This document shows positions 1 through 5,614 of a stretch of DNA of 7,041 nucleotides, piece after piece. The translations under genes were made by a program, and so were the position numbers. Each line of letters starts with the position of its first letter. The first letter of the stretch is position 1. The DNA comes from Pseudomonadota bacterium (GTDB lineage Bacteria; Pseudomonadota; Alphaproteobacteria; Parvibaculales; Parvibaculaceae): positions 1 to 7,041 of the forward strand of contig JAJXZC010000676.1 of NCBI GenBank assembly GCA_021780275.1, read 5' to 3'. The notes under the pieces were generated by a model. That model was given only the letters and a program-made list of their open reading frames with translations, was not told the DNA's origin and ran no database searches.

Positions 1-72
1 CACGAACGCGTCGCGGTCGCCAGCGAAGGGATGCGCCGCGGTGGCGGCTTTGTCTACGCAGCGGTTCTATGA
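1..72 (+). CDS. C-terminal end of an upstream gene, possibly terminase large subunit (partial)
   Basis: The first reading frame is open from the window edge and stops with TGA at 70-72, giving 23 residues that end in GGGFVYAAVL. The stop codon abuts the Shine-Dalgarno site of the portal gene, as expected for the last gene before it in a packed operon. Nothing in these residues is diagnostic. The only basis for the terminase suggestion is that the large terminase gene commonly precedes the portal gene in tailed phages. A second frame is also open here (from a GTG at 41 into the portal), so this tail could be chance. Confidence 0.35.
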   Translation, partial: HERVAVASEGMRRGGGFVYAAVL

Positions 73-76
73 GGGG
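71..76 (+). promoter_or_regulatory. Shine-Dalgarno site of the portal gene
   Basis: GAGGGG ends 6 nt before the ATG at 83. It selects this ATG over the in-frame GTG at 41, which has no such site and would add 14 residues overlapping the preceding gene. It overlaps the TGA of the upstream frame (70-72), so the two genes are probably translationally coupled. Confidence 0.7.
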
Positions 77-82
77 TACAGC

Positions 83-1474
83 ATGAGTCGTCGTCGGCGT
101 TCAGGATATGCGCACGCTCGCGCAATCGAGCCGATAGCGAAAGCGACCGCGAGTGCCGATCCGTACGCAAATATATCGGACGTCATCACGATGGGCGCAA
201 CGCGTCTGCCGGAGATGGAAACCTACTGGATGCTCCATCAAAAGCATCCATGGGTCGCAGCGTGCGTCAACCTCATCGCCAATACGGTGAGCGCGGATGG
301 TTACGGCATCGATCCGGTTGGCAACGCCGAAAAGGACGATGACGACCCACGTATCGAGCAAATCGAGCAGTTCATGGCAAAGGGATTCGTCGGCATGAGC
401 CAACGCCGCGCGCGTTATGCTCTGGCGGTCGATATCTTGGTCTTTGGGCGTGCGTTTTTGCGTAAGAAGCGCGCAGGTCGCTTGGTTGTCGGGCTTGAGC
501 GCTACGATCCGCGTCTCGTCCTGCCGAAGCCGAACGCCAATCGCACGGCGATTGAAACCTATCTCATCCGGTCGCGCAAAGCCATCGACACGAGCAGTCC
601 GGAGATGATCGGCAGCTCAGCGTTTATGGCCTCTGAGCCCGTGAAGCCCGAGGACATCATCTTTTTCAATCGCGGTGGAGGCGATCAACTGCTCGGCGCG
701 CCCAGCCCGCTCGAACACCTCGATCTCACGATCGGCCTGGACTTCGCTATCCGCCAGCATCGTCAAGGGTTCTTCAAGAACGGTGCCGTCCCGGGCATGG
801 TGATGGTCAATACCGATGGCAACCGAGATCAGATTCTTGCCGCCGAAGCGATGATTCGGAACACGAAGCGCGGCGCAGATAATGCGTATGCGACCTGGAT
901 GCTCAGCGGCTCGTGGGAAGTAAAGTCGCGCGGAACCGAAACCGTTGGGCAAAAGGATATCGACTTCGCTAAGGGGTCGAGCCTCAATCGGGACGAGATC
1001 TGCGCTGTGTATCACGTCCCGCCGGGCAAGCTGCTCTTCGCTGCGGGCGCGTTGGGAAGTTCGGGCAAAGCCGAAGATGATGCGACCTTTCAGGAGCAGT
1101 GCGTCCTGCCGCTTGAGGAATCGATCTACGAGCACCTCACCAAAGGGCTCCTCGTCGATGAGTTCGACATCCTCGACCTGGAATTCGCGCCGAAGCGGCG
1201 TCATTCGTTGCGATATGACATGTTCGAAAAAGCCGCGCAGGTGGTGAACTTCGGCGGCACGATCAACGAAGCCCGGGGGCTTGTGAATCTGCCGCCGATC
1301 GACTCGACGAAGTTCGATGTCGATGCGCCGCTGCTCGGAGCGCATACCGGGCCAAACGTCGCCTCGGACGAGCCACTGTCAGCAAGCGAGTCCACCAGTC
1401 AACAGATCGCGACGCCCGATGAGCAAGATGACGGAGTGGCAAAAACCGGCGCAAAGGGAAAAGCCTGGTATTAA
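83..1474 (+). CDS. Phage portal protein (HK97/PBSX-type, Phage_portal family)
   Basis: Predicted portal: the ring at one capsid vertex through which the terminase pumps DNA and to which the connector attaches. The protein has 463 residues from the ATG at 83, a normal size for the family. The basic N-terminus (SRRRR) is followed by the conserved early helix HPWVAACVNLIANTVSADG (residues 55-73), an FGRAF segment near 121, a glycine-rich loop RGGGDQLLGAPSPLE (197-211), and the hallmark late part: RDEICAVYHVPPGKLL (303-318), then FQEQCVLPLEESI (336-348), where portal subunits normally carry the wing-to-stem region. The C-terminal NEARGLVNLPPID (395-407) is also typical. The tail from about residue 425 is low-complexity and polar. 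The gene ends at TAA 1472-1474, just after a GGGAAAA heptamer (1456-1462) that could divert ribosomes into the next gene. Family assignment is by recognition of these motifs. Confidence 0.9.
   Translation: MSRRRRSGYAHARAIEPIAKATASADPYANISDVITMGATRLPEMETYWMLHQKHPWVAACVNLIANTVSADGYGIDPVGNAEKDDDDPRIEQIEQFMAKGFVGMSQRRARYALAVDILVFGRAFLRKKRAGRLVVGLERYDPRLVLPKPNANRTAIETYLIRSRKAIDTSSPEMIGSSAFMASEPVKPEDIIFFNRGGGDQLLGAPSPLEHLDLTIGLDFAIRQHRQGFFKNGAVPGMVMVNTDGNRDQILAAEAMIRNTKRGADNAYATWMLSGSWEVKSRGTETVGQKDIDFAKGSSLNRDEICAVYHVPPGKLLFAAGALGSSGKAEDDATFQEQCVLPLEESIYEHLTKGLLVDEFDILDLEFAPKRRHSLRYDMFEKAAQVVNFGGTINEARGLVNLPPIDSTKFDVDAPLLGAHTGPNVASDEPLSASESTSQQIATPDEQDDGVAKTGAKGKAWY
1456..1462 (+). promoter_or_regulatory. 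Candidate -1 ribosomal frameshift site (GGGAAAA) at the end of the portal gene
   Basis: In the portal frame the codons read ..G GGA AAA, an exact X XXY YYZ slippery heptamer that differs only in the last base from the GGGAAAG used for the lambda G/GT frameshift. A one-base backward slip continues with AGC CTG GTA TTA AAA into the frame of the MuF-like gene, which is open from 1432 onward. The portal stop lies only 9 nt downstream of the heptamer. An overlapping A AAG GGA (1453-1459) also fits the pattern. I see only a weak downstream pairing (CTGGT 1465-1469 with ACCAG 1492-1496), so a stimulatory structure is not shown. Confidence 0.55.
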
Positions 1475-1545
1475 AAGGGCGCGAAAAGTTCACCAGCGGG
1501 CATCTCGCCAAGATCGAAGACGAGACGCCGTTTCTCGCCAAGAAG

Positions 1546-2277
1546 TTGCAGGTCGTACGCAAGCGCTACGAAGATGCGTTCTGGAAAGCTGCCGGTCTTG
1601 ATCGAAAGTCATCCTCAGGCGACCAAGCCATCACCCCAGCGGAGGCGGCGGCGATCTCTTCGGCAATCCAGGGTTTAAGCGGCGAACTCTACGCCGAGGT
1701 ATTGTGGGACGAGATGACCATTCTCGTCGATGCCGGCTGGAGCAACGCGCGTGCACTCCTCGCGATCGAAACCGGATTCGAGACGGTCCCGACGTGGGCG
1801 CTCTCGGAACTGGAAGCGAAGGTCAAGGCGTTTGGCGTGCTGGTCAATCAGCGCGAGCAGCAAGCGCTCGTCGACGCATTACAGGTGGCGCTCGCGAACG
1901 GATCTTCGATTCCCGCTACCGCCGCTTCGATCTCCGATACGTTCGCGCAAGGCTATCATATTTATGCCGCCGACGGCACAACGCTTGAGCGCGTGATTCC
2001 AACGAATCAGTGGTCAGAAATGGTTGCCAGAACGGAGTTAAGCCGCGCGAGCAATGCGGGAACGATGGCGCTCTATCGGGCTGCGCAGATCCAGCGAGTC
2101 GAGTGGGTGACCACCGAAGGCCCGAATGTCTGCCCGGTGTGCGACGAGGCCGATGGAACGACCGTGAATCTTGGAGACGTGTTCGATTTCGTTGACGTCG
2201 ACTCGCCGCCGGCACACCCGCGTTGCGCGTGTGGAGTGCTCGCCGCAGATCCTGATATCGTGACGGCGTCCTCGTGA
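1546..2277 (+). CDS. MuF / SPP1 gp7-like minor head protein (5' end uncertain, probably frameshift-expressed)
   Basis: Minor head protein of the Mu gpF/SPP1 gp7 group; SPP1 gp7 is known to bind the portal and to affect DNA ejection. The C-terminal signature is clear: VARTELSRASNAG (160-172 of the 243-residue version), EWVTTEGPNVCPVCDEADG (186-204) and SPPAHPRCAC (220-229), giving probable metal ligands C196, C199, H224, C227 and C229. The TTG at 1546 is the first permissible start in the conventional sense but lacks a spaced Shine-Dalgarno site. The frame is open back to 1432, and the residues before the TTG (GHLAKIEDETPFLAKK) look like genuine coding sequence. The real N-terminus is therefore probably upstream, most likely through a -1 frameshift from the portal gene at 1456-1462. 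Other options are a CTG start at 1465, or an indel joining it to the ATG at 1419. The stop overlaps the next gene by 4 nt. Confidence 0.85.
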   Translation: MQVVRKRYEDAFWKAAGLDRKSSSGDQAITPAEAAAISSAIQGLSGELYAEVLWDEMTILVDAGWSNARALLAIETGFETVPTWALSELEAKVKAFGVLVNQREQQALVDALQVALANGSSIPATAASISDTFAQGYHIYAADGTTLERVIPTNQWSEMVARTELSRASNAGTMALYRAAQIQRVEWVTTEGPNVCPVCDEADGTTVNLGDVFDFVDVDSPPAHPRCACGVLAADPDIVTASS

Positions 2278-2432
2278 AGATAACCATCGAGCAGCGAGAA
2301 GCCTATCGGCGCGCTCGCGCAGAGCTCAACGAGCGCCTAAAAATCGAGAGCGAGAAGGTGCGATTGCATCCGACGTATCGAGCGCTGACAATCGCGAAGT
2401 TTCAGGCGGAAATTCGTAAACTGTTTCGGTAG
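2274..2432 (+). CDS. Small charged helical protein of unknown function (52 aa)
   Basis: A 52-residue frame starts with GTG at 2274, overlapping the TGA of the MuF-like gene as GTGA, a classic coupled start. It ends at TAG 2430-2432, which forms part of the next Shine-Dalgarno. The product (start MKITIEQREAY, end EIRKLFR) is rich in Arg, Lys and Glu, has no Cys, no membrane segment and no signal peptide, and looks helical throughout. I do not recognise a family. Supporting facts are the tight junctions on both sides: without this gene there would be a gap of about 160 nt in an otherwise gap-free operon. It could be a small head-assembly accessory protein, but its function is unknown. Confidence 0.6.
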   Translation: MKITIEQREAYRRARAELNERLKIESEKVRLHPTYRALTIAKFQAEIRKLFR

Positions 2433-2436
2433 GAGG
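2430..2436 (+). promoter_or_regulatory. Shine-Dalgarno overlapping a stop codon (TAGGAGG)
   Basis: The TAG stop of the 52-residue gene is the beginning of a perfect AGGAGG, 4 nt before the ATG at 2441. It fixes the start of the zinc-ribbon gene and favours reinitiation by terminating ribosomes. Confidence 0.75.
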
Positions 2437-2440
2437 ATCG

Positions 2441-2740
2441 ATGGCTGTTCTCGCTCTTGGTCCGCGCGCCGCCGAGGCGATGCGCGCTTTGCACGCGGAG
2501 ATGCGCCAGCGCATGGGGAACGCGATGCTGAAACCCCCGACCTTCTGGCGCGAGCTCGAGGCTGAATACGATCGCCGTCTCAAAGCAATCGTCCGTGAGG
2601 GTATGGGCGACGCATCCAACAACGAAATGGTGCGCGTAAAGTGCCCAACTTGCGATAGGACAGGGTCTGTCCCGCGCGATCAGCCGCGCTGGAGATGCTG
2701 CTGCGAAGATCACCACACGTTCGCGACCATGATTACCTAG
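2441..2740 (+). CDS. Small zinc-ribbon-like protein of unknown function (99 aa)
   Basis: The 99-residue product begins at an ATG with a perfect AGGAGG in front. Residues 1-60 are predicted helical and charged (AAEAMRALHAEMRQRM; FWRELEAEYDRRLKAI). The C-terminus holds a Cys/His cluster: CPTC at 68-71, CCC at 86-88 followed by EDHH (H91, H92), a plausible single zinc site with a 14-residue loop. Zinc knuckles and ribbons of this size in phages often bind nucleic acid or stabilise small structural proteins. No family is recognised, so the role is open. It sits between the MuF-like protein and the prohead protease, a variable spot in head modules. Its stop again forms the Shine-Dalgarno of the next gene. 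Confidence 0.7.
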   Translation: MAVLALGPRAAEAMRALHAEMRQRMGNAMLKPPTFWRELEAEYDRRLKAIVREGMGDASNNEMVRVKCPTCDRTGSVPRDQPRWRCCCEDHHTFATMIT

Positions 2741-2744
2741 GAGG
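2738..2744 (+). promoter_or_regulatory. Shine-Dalgarno overlapping a stop codon (TAGGAGG) before the protease gene
   Basis: The same TAGGAGG arrangement as at 2430 recurs here: the TAG stop runs into AGGAGG, 5 nt before the ATG at 2750. It fixes the protease start and couples it to the gene upstream. Confidence 0.75.
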
Positions 2745-2749
2745 CCGCT

Positions 2750-3226
2750 ATGAAAACGATAGCCGAGGTAGTAAAGAGCGCTCGCCAGGTTGCGGCCGTG
2801 CAAGCCTTCAAGGCCGTCAATGTCGATAACCAGGGCGTCATTATCGCGATCGGCGCGTCGGTCGGGCTCGATCGCGAGGACGATGCAGTAACAAGAGGCG
2901 CGCTTGTCGGCATGGCCTACGACTTCTGTGCAGCATCAAATCGCGAGTTTCGCGCCAATCACGATGCAGACGCGATTCTCAAGGCTGATCTCGTGGCTTC
3001 GTTTCCGGGCGCGCCAATCCTCAAAAGCGGTGCGCTGTTGGCTCCGGGGTCAGAAATACCCGATGACGATGAAATCATCGGGATCGACATTCGCAAAGGT
3101 AACGAGACGCATTGGTTCGTGGGGATTAAGCCACACGATCCTGCAATCACCGAGGCGGCTCGCAAAGGCGAGCTCGCCGGCTTAAGCTGGGGCGGCTACG
3201 CCCGGAAGGAAGACGCTCATGGCTAA
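2750..3226 (+). CDS. XkdF-like prohead maturation serine protease
   Basis: Predicted prohead protease of the XkdF group, which would cleave scaffold and other internal head proteins before DNA packaging. In the 158 residues I see the expected order: strand VIIAIGASVGLDREDD (30-45), which replaces the usual 'new information/DxxGD' start; a helix and REFRANHDAD (65-74) with the likely catalytic His71; VASFPG (82-87), matching the family's 'ESF' strand; HWFVGIKPHDPAITEAARKGE (121-141), of which GIKPHDP is typical; and GLSWGGYA (144-151) with the likely nucleophile Ser146. A third catalytic acid is not obvious. The protein stops seven residues after this block, whereas related proteins continue with a 'xELSLVDxPAN' segment; a similar NELSLIF occurs at the start of the next gene. 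The gene overlaps that gene by 8 nt. The family is recognised by motif, not by search. Confidence 0.75.
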   Translation: MKTIAEVVKSARQVAAVQAFKAVNVDNQGVIIAIGASVGLDREDDAVTRGALVGMAYDFCAASNREFRANHDADAILKADLVASFPGAPILKSGALLAPGSEIPDDDEIIGIDIRKGNETHWFVGIKPHDPAITEAARKGELAGLSWGGYARKEDAHG

Positions 3227-4457
3227 GTCCATCACCGATATCGCCATCAACGAGCTCTCGCTCATCTTTGGGCAGCACAAGGGCGAGGCGTGGTCTCCTG
3301 TCAACGCCGACGCGCAGGTGCTCACCGTTAAGGGAGACGCGCAGAAGTCGTTCGTATCGAGATTTTTCGATTCGCTCAAGGCTAAAGGGTACATTATGGC
3401 CGACAACACGCCTGACGACATCGATCACGACGGCGACGGCGCCGATGACTACGAGCAGATCATCTCGCTCGTTAGTACGCTCTTCTACGACCTGCAAAGC
3501 GCCATGTGCATCAGCGACGAGCAAGCGCGCACGATCGGCATCAAGACCGCGATCGACAACTTCCTCGCGGCGCTTGACGAGATGCGCGGCGATAAGGATG
3601 GCGAGAAGGAAAAGGCCGGCCGGCGTCATTCCGAAGCCGATAAAAAGCATCTCGCTGGAATCGCCGATGCCACCAAGGCGATCAACGATCACCTCGAAGC
3701 GCTCGGAACGCCCGCAGACGAGGACGACGATCTCGACGCGGACGGCAACGACGAGGATGCCGACAAGGGCGCTCCCGGCGAGATCGACGGCGTGCGCGAA
3801 GACGGCCTTTCGCCTGATGAAAAGGCCAAAGACGACAAGGAGCCGTACGGTAAGGATGCTGACTACGCGGATCCGGGCTTTCAGGAGGACGGCAAAAAGC
3901 GCTATCCGCTCGATACCAAAGAGCATGTCCGCGCCGCCGCGTCGTTTTTCGGGCGCAAAAAGAATCGCTCGAAATACACCAAAGAGCAGCGCAAGCACAT
4001 CGATGACGCGATTGCCGAGGCGAAGAAGAAGTTCGACATCAAGGCATCCGTGACGCCTGCGGTCGATGCGGCGGACGGCGAGCTCGCGGACATCAACAAA
4101 CTTGTTGCAGAGAAAGCCGCCGAGATCGAAGCCCGAGTCAGCGAGAAGCTGTCGGCGGCGCAAGCCGCGTTCGACGCCGCGACGAAGGCCATCAAGGACG
4201 AGGCTCAGGCGCTCATCGACGCCGCGAAGTCTGAAGCGGAATCGGCGAAAGCCGCCGCGATGGAAGCCGAAGCGAAAGTCAAAGCGCTCGTGCAGGACGC
4301 CATGACGCCGAGCGCGCCGGGATTCGTGCCGACGCAGCGACTCGACGGTGGCAAAGCCGACGATCCGGCTGCGCAGGCGACGAAGGCTGAACTGCTGGAC
4401 GTGAAGCCGACGTCGATCGCCGAGGCGATCAAACTGCAAAACCTCATCCACTCCTAA
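3219..4457 (+). CDS. Scaffold-like protein with DUF6582-like domain and C-terminal coiled coil
   Basis: Probable internal scaffold, judged from its place between protease and major capsid genes and its composition: 412 residues, very rich in Asp, Glu, Lys and Ala. From the N-terminus: residues 5-40 resemble the end of XkdF proteases (INELSLIF); 65-79 hold an Asp-rich DIDHDGDGADDYE loop of calcium-binding type; 136-163 match a helix-turn seen in long XkdF-like proteins (RRHSEADKKHLAGI); 165-205 are a highly acidic linker; 213-275 look like DUF6582 (ADPGFQEDGKKRYPLDTKEH.. then KYTKEQRKHIDDAIAEAKKKF); 284-362 form a long Ala/Glu/Lys heptad-like helix; 365-412 are a proline-containing linker and a final short helix, as in capsid-binding scaffold tails. 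The start ATG has AAGGAAG about 6 nt upstream. An internal ATG with its own Shine-Dalgarno lies at 3396. Confidence 0.7.
   Translation: MAKSITDIAINELSLIFGQHKGEAWSPVNADAQVLTVKGDAQKSFVSRFFDSLKAKGYIMADNTPDDIDHDGDGADDYEQIISLVSTLFYDLQSAMCISDEQARTIGIKTAIDNFLAALDEMRGDKDGEKEKAGRRHSEADKKHLAGIADATKAINDHLEALGTPADEDDDLDADGNDEDADKGAPGEIDGVREDGLSPDEKAKDDKEPYGKDADYADPGFQEDGKKRYPLDTKEHVRAAASFFGRKKNRSKYTKEQRKHIDDAIAEAKKKFDIKASVTPAVDAADGELADINKLVAEKAAEIEARVSEKLSAAQAAFDAATKAIKDEAQALIDAAKSEAESAKAAAMEAEAKVKALVQDAMTPSAPGFVPTQRLDGGKADDPAAQATKAELLDVKPTSIAEAIKLQNLIHS
3384..3398 (+). promoter_or_regulatory. Possible internal translation start within the scaffold gene
   Basis: AAAGGG at 3384-3389 stands 6 nt before an in-frame ATG (3396-3398, Met60). 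Initiation here would give a 353-residue form without the XkdF-like N-terminal segment. Nested scaffold genes are known in other phages (for example lambda Nu3 within C), but use of this site is inference. Confidence 0.3.
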
Positions 4458-4499
4458 ACTTTCCTGGCGCGCGCCGCGCGACTTCGGGAAACCAACACC

Positions 4500-4518
4500 G
4501 CTCGTTGTGTGAACGAGC
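4500..4518 (+). other. Short perfect hairpin upstream of the capsid gene
   Basis: GCTCGTT (4500-4506) and AACGAGC (4512-4518) are perfect inverted repeats with a 5-nt loop GTGTG. There is no T-run after it. It is the first of a set of stem-loops in the 114-nt region between the scaffold stop and the capsid start, and may be an RNA stability or processing element. Confidence 0.55.
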
Positions 4519-4527
4519 AATCTCACG

Positions 4528-4558
4528 AGAACGCCGCAATCGTGGCGTTCTTTCTTTT
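4528..4558 (+). terminator. Terminator-like hairpin upstream of the major capsid gene
   Basis: AGAACGCCGC (4528-4537) pairs with GTGGCGTTCT (4542-4551): 10 bp including one G-U, with the four-base loop AATC. It is followed by TTTCTTTT, so it has the form of an intrinsic terminator. Because it lies inside the head operon, directly ahead of the most needed gene, it cannot be a complete stop unless a promoter lies between it and the ATG, which I do not see. More likely it is a partial terminator, an attenuator or a 5'-end stabiliser of a processed capsid mRNA. Confidence 0.6.
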
Positions 4559-4570
4559 GGAGGAACGCCA
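4543..4570 (+). promoter_or_regulatory. Alternative hairpin enclosing the capsid gene's Shine-Dalgarno
   Basis: The 3' arm of the terminator-like stem (TGGCGTTC, 4543-4550) can instead pair with a second copy of GAACGCC followed by A (4563-4570). The stem extends through T4551-G4562 and T4552-A4561, 10 bp in all, and leaves an 8-nt loop. The Shine-Dalgarno GGAGG (4559-4563) falls in the loop and the descending arm. The structure is mutually exclusive with the 4528-4551 hairpin, so the region has the form of a two-state RNA switch. Confidence 0.45.
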
Positions 4571-4571
4571 A

Positions 4572-5606
4572 ATGAGTATGGAACAAGTGCAAAAAGCACT
4601 CGATACGGTCGTCGGCGCAAACCTGATTCGTCAGGATCTCAGCGCTACGATCTCGATCACCGATGGCCGGCCGCGTCCGGTCTTGCAGCACGCTCCGGTC
4701 AACAAGGCTCGTGGCGTCGTCCACGAGTGGGACGAGCAGTCCCTCGTTGTGCCGGGATCGGGCGTCGCATCGTACGCCGATGGCACAACGCCAACGGCCG
4801 ACGCCGTCGCGGCAGCGCAAAACTCGAACCAAACGTGCCGCATCGGTAAGACCGCGCAGGTTACCGACGACATGGTCGCCGCCTTCACCGGTGGCGGCTC
4901 GTGGGTGCTCGCCGACGGCGAAACCGAAAAGCTCGTTCAGGAAGCGATCGACTTCCAAACGGAGCTCAAGACCCGCGAGGTACTCGACGAGTGCGAGTGG
5001 ATGCACATCTCGGGCAACCACACGGTCGTATCGGGTTTCCCCGGCGGCCAGACCGACGGGCTCGTGACCTGGATCACCGCGAACGGTTACATCAACGCCA
5101 ACGGGGGAACAGCGACGACGCCCGTGGCGTTTGCCGAGCAGACCGTGCGCGACACGATGCGCGGAGTCGCCGAAAAGTTCCCGGCGATGATGCCCGACAC
5201 GATTCTCGTGCCGCCGGAGCTCAAAGCCGACTTCAATACCTTCACCGGTGCTGGAGCAGGCAACCCGATCGTTCGCGTGCTGCCGAATAGCGAGGCTGTC
5301 AATGGCTTCGTCGCCGGCGTCCCGGAGGTGAAGTTCTACGACTCGGGCTACGGCGTGCTCGCCGTGCGCGAGGAGCCGAACCTCTCGCCGCTCTTCAACC
5401 CGCTGCTCTCGGGCGAGATCTACCAGAACGTCCTGCTCTACAACAGCAAGCAGGTTCGGCATTCGCAGCTGCGTCCGCTGGGCGCAGAGCAGCTCGCTCG
5501 CATCAATACGAGCGTGCAGCGCATGATCACCACGACGTTCGCCCAGGAGCACCGCGTTGCGAAGCATACGGCGATCATCCAGTACCAGAAATCGTCGGTA
5601 GCGTAA
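4572..5606 (+). CDS. Major capsid protein (HK97-fold, SU10/DUF5309-like)
   Basis: Predicted shell subunit, 344 residues. The ATG at 4572 is chosen because GGAGG (4559-4563) lies 8 nt upstream; a GTG at 4509 in the same frame has no such site and would translate through the terminator-like hairpin. Recognisable parts include an N-terminal arm, SNQTCRIGKTAQVTDD (residues about 79-94), like the 'NxTQI..KTxxVS' segment of SU10-type capsid proteins; then a long amphipathic spine helix with ETEKLVQEAIDFQTELKTREVL; ISGNHTVVSGFPGG; an AEQTVRDTMRGVAEKFPAMMPDTILVPPELKADF block typical of the A-domain of HK97-fold proteins; and an ending with YQNVLLYNSKQVRHSQLRPLG. No N-terminal delta domain is present, consistent with a separate scaffold gene upstream. 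The Gly/Ala/Thr-rich composition and strong ribosome site fit a highly expressed structural protein. The family level (SU10-like) is less certain than the role. Confidence 0.82.
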   Translation: MSMEQVQKALDTVVGANLIRQDLSATISITDGRPRPVLQHAPVNKARGVVHEWDEQSLVVPGSGVASYADGTTPTADAVAAAQNSNQTCRIGKTAQVTDDMVAAFTGGGSWVLADGETEKLVQEAIDFQTELKTREVLDECEWMHISGNHTVVSGFPGGQTDGLVTWITANGYINANGGTATTPVAFAEQTVRDTMRGVAEKFPAMMPDTILVPPELKADFNTFTGAGAGNPIVRVLPNSEAVNGFVAGVPEVKFYDSGYGVLAVREEPNLSPLFNPLLSGEIYQNVLLYNSKQVRHSQLRPLGAEQLARINTSVQRMITTTFAQEHRVAKHTAIIQYQKSSVA

Positions 5607-5614
5607 GGAGCTTC

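Noticed and set aside
41..82. GTG 41 as start of the portal gene
   Set aside because: It has no ribosome-binding site and overlaps the end of the upstream frame. The ATG at 83 has GAGGGG 6 nt upstream.
617..1345. A 242-codon - strand frame inside the portal gene
   Set aside because: It is again antisense and in phase with the portal codons, is rich in Arg and Glu without recognisable motifs, and sits entirely within a convincing gene.
3268..4053. A 261-codon + strand frame overlapping the scaffold gene
   Set aside because: Its product is dominated by Arg, Ser and Thr runs, as expected from reading GC-rich coding DNA out of frame. The scaffold frame has a good ribosome site and recognisable domains.
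4466..4480. GC-only palindromic stretch GGCGCGCGCC next to more CG repeats
   Set aside because: It is a short self-complementary CG run in GC-rich DNA. I see no link to the nearby hairpins or to a known site, although it could add local structure.
4509..4571. GTG 4509 as start of the capsid gene
   Set aside because: It has no Shine-Dalgarno and would add 21 residues translated through a terminator-like hairpin, whereas the ATG at 4572 has GGAGG at good spacing.
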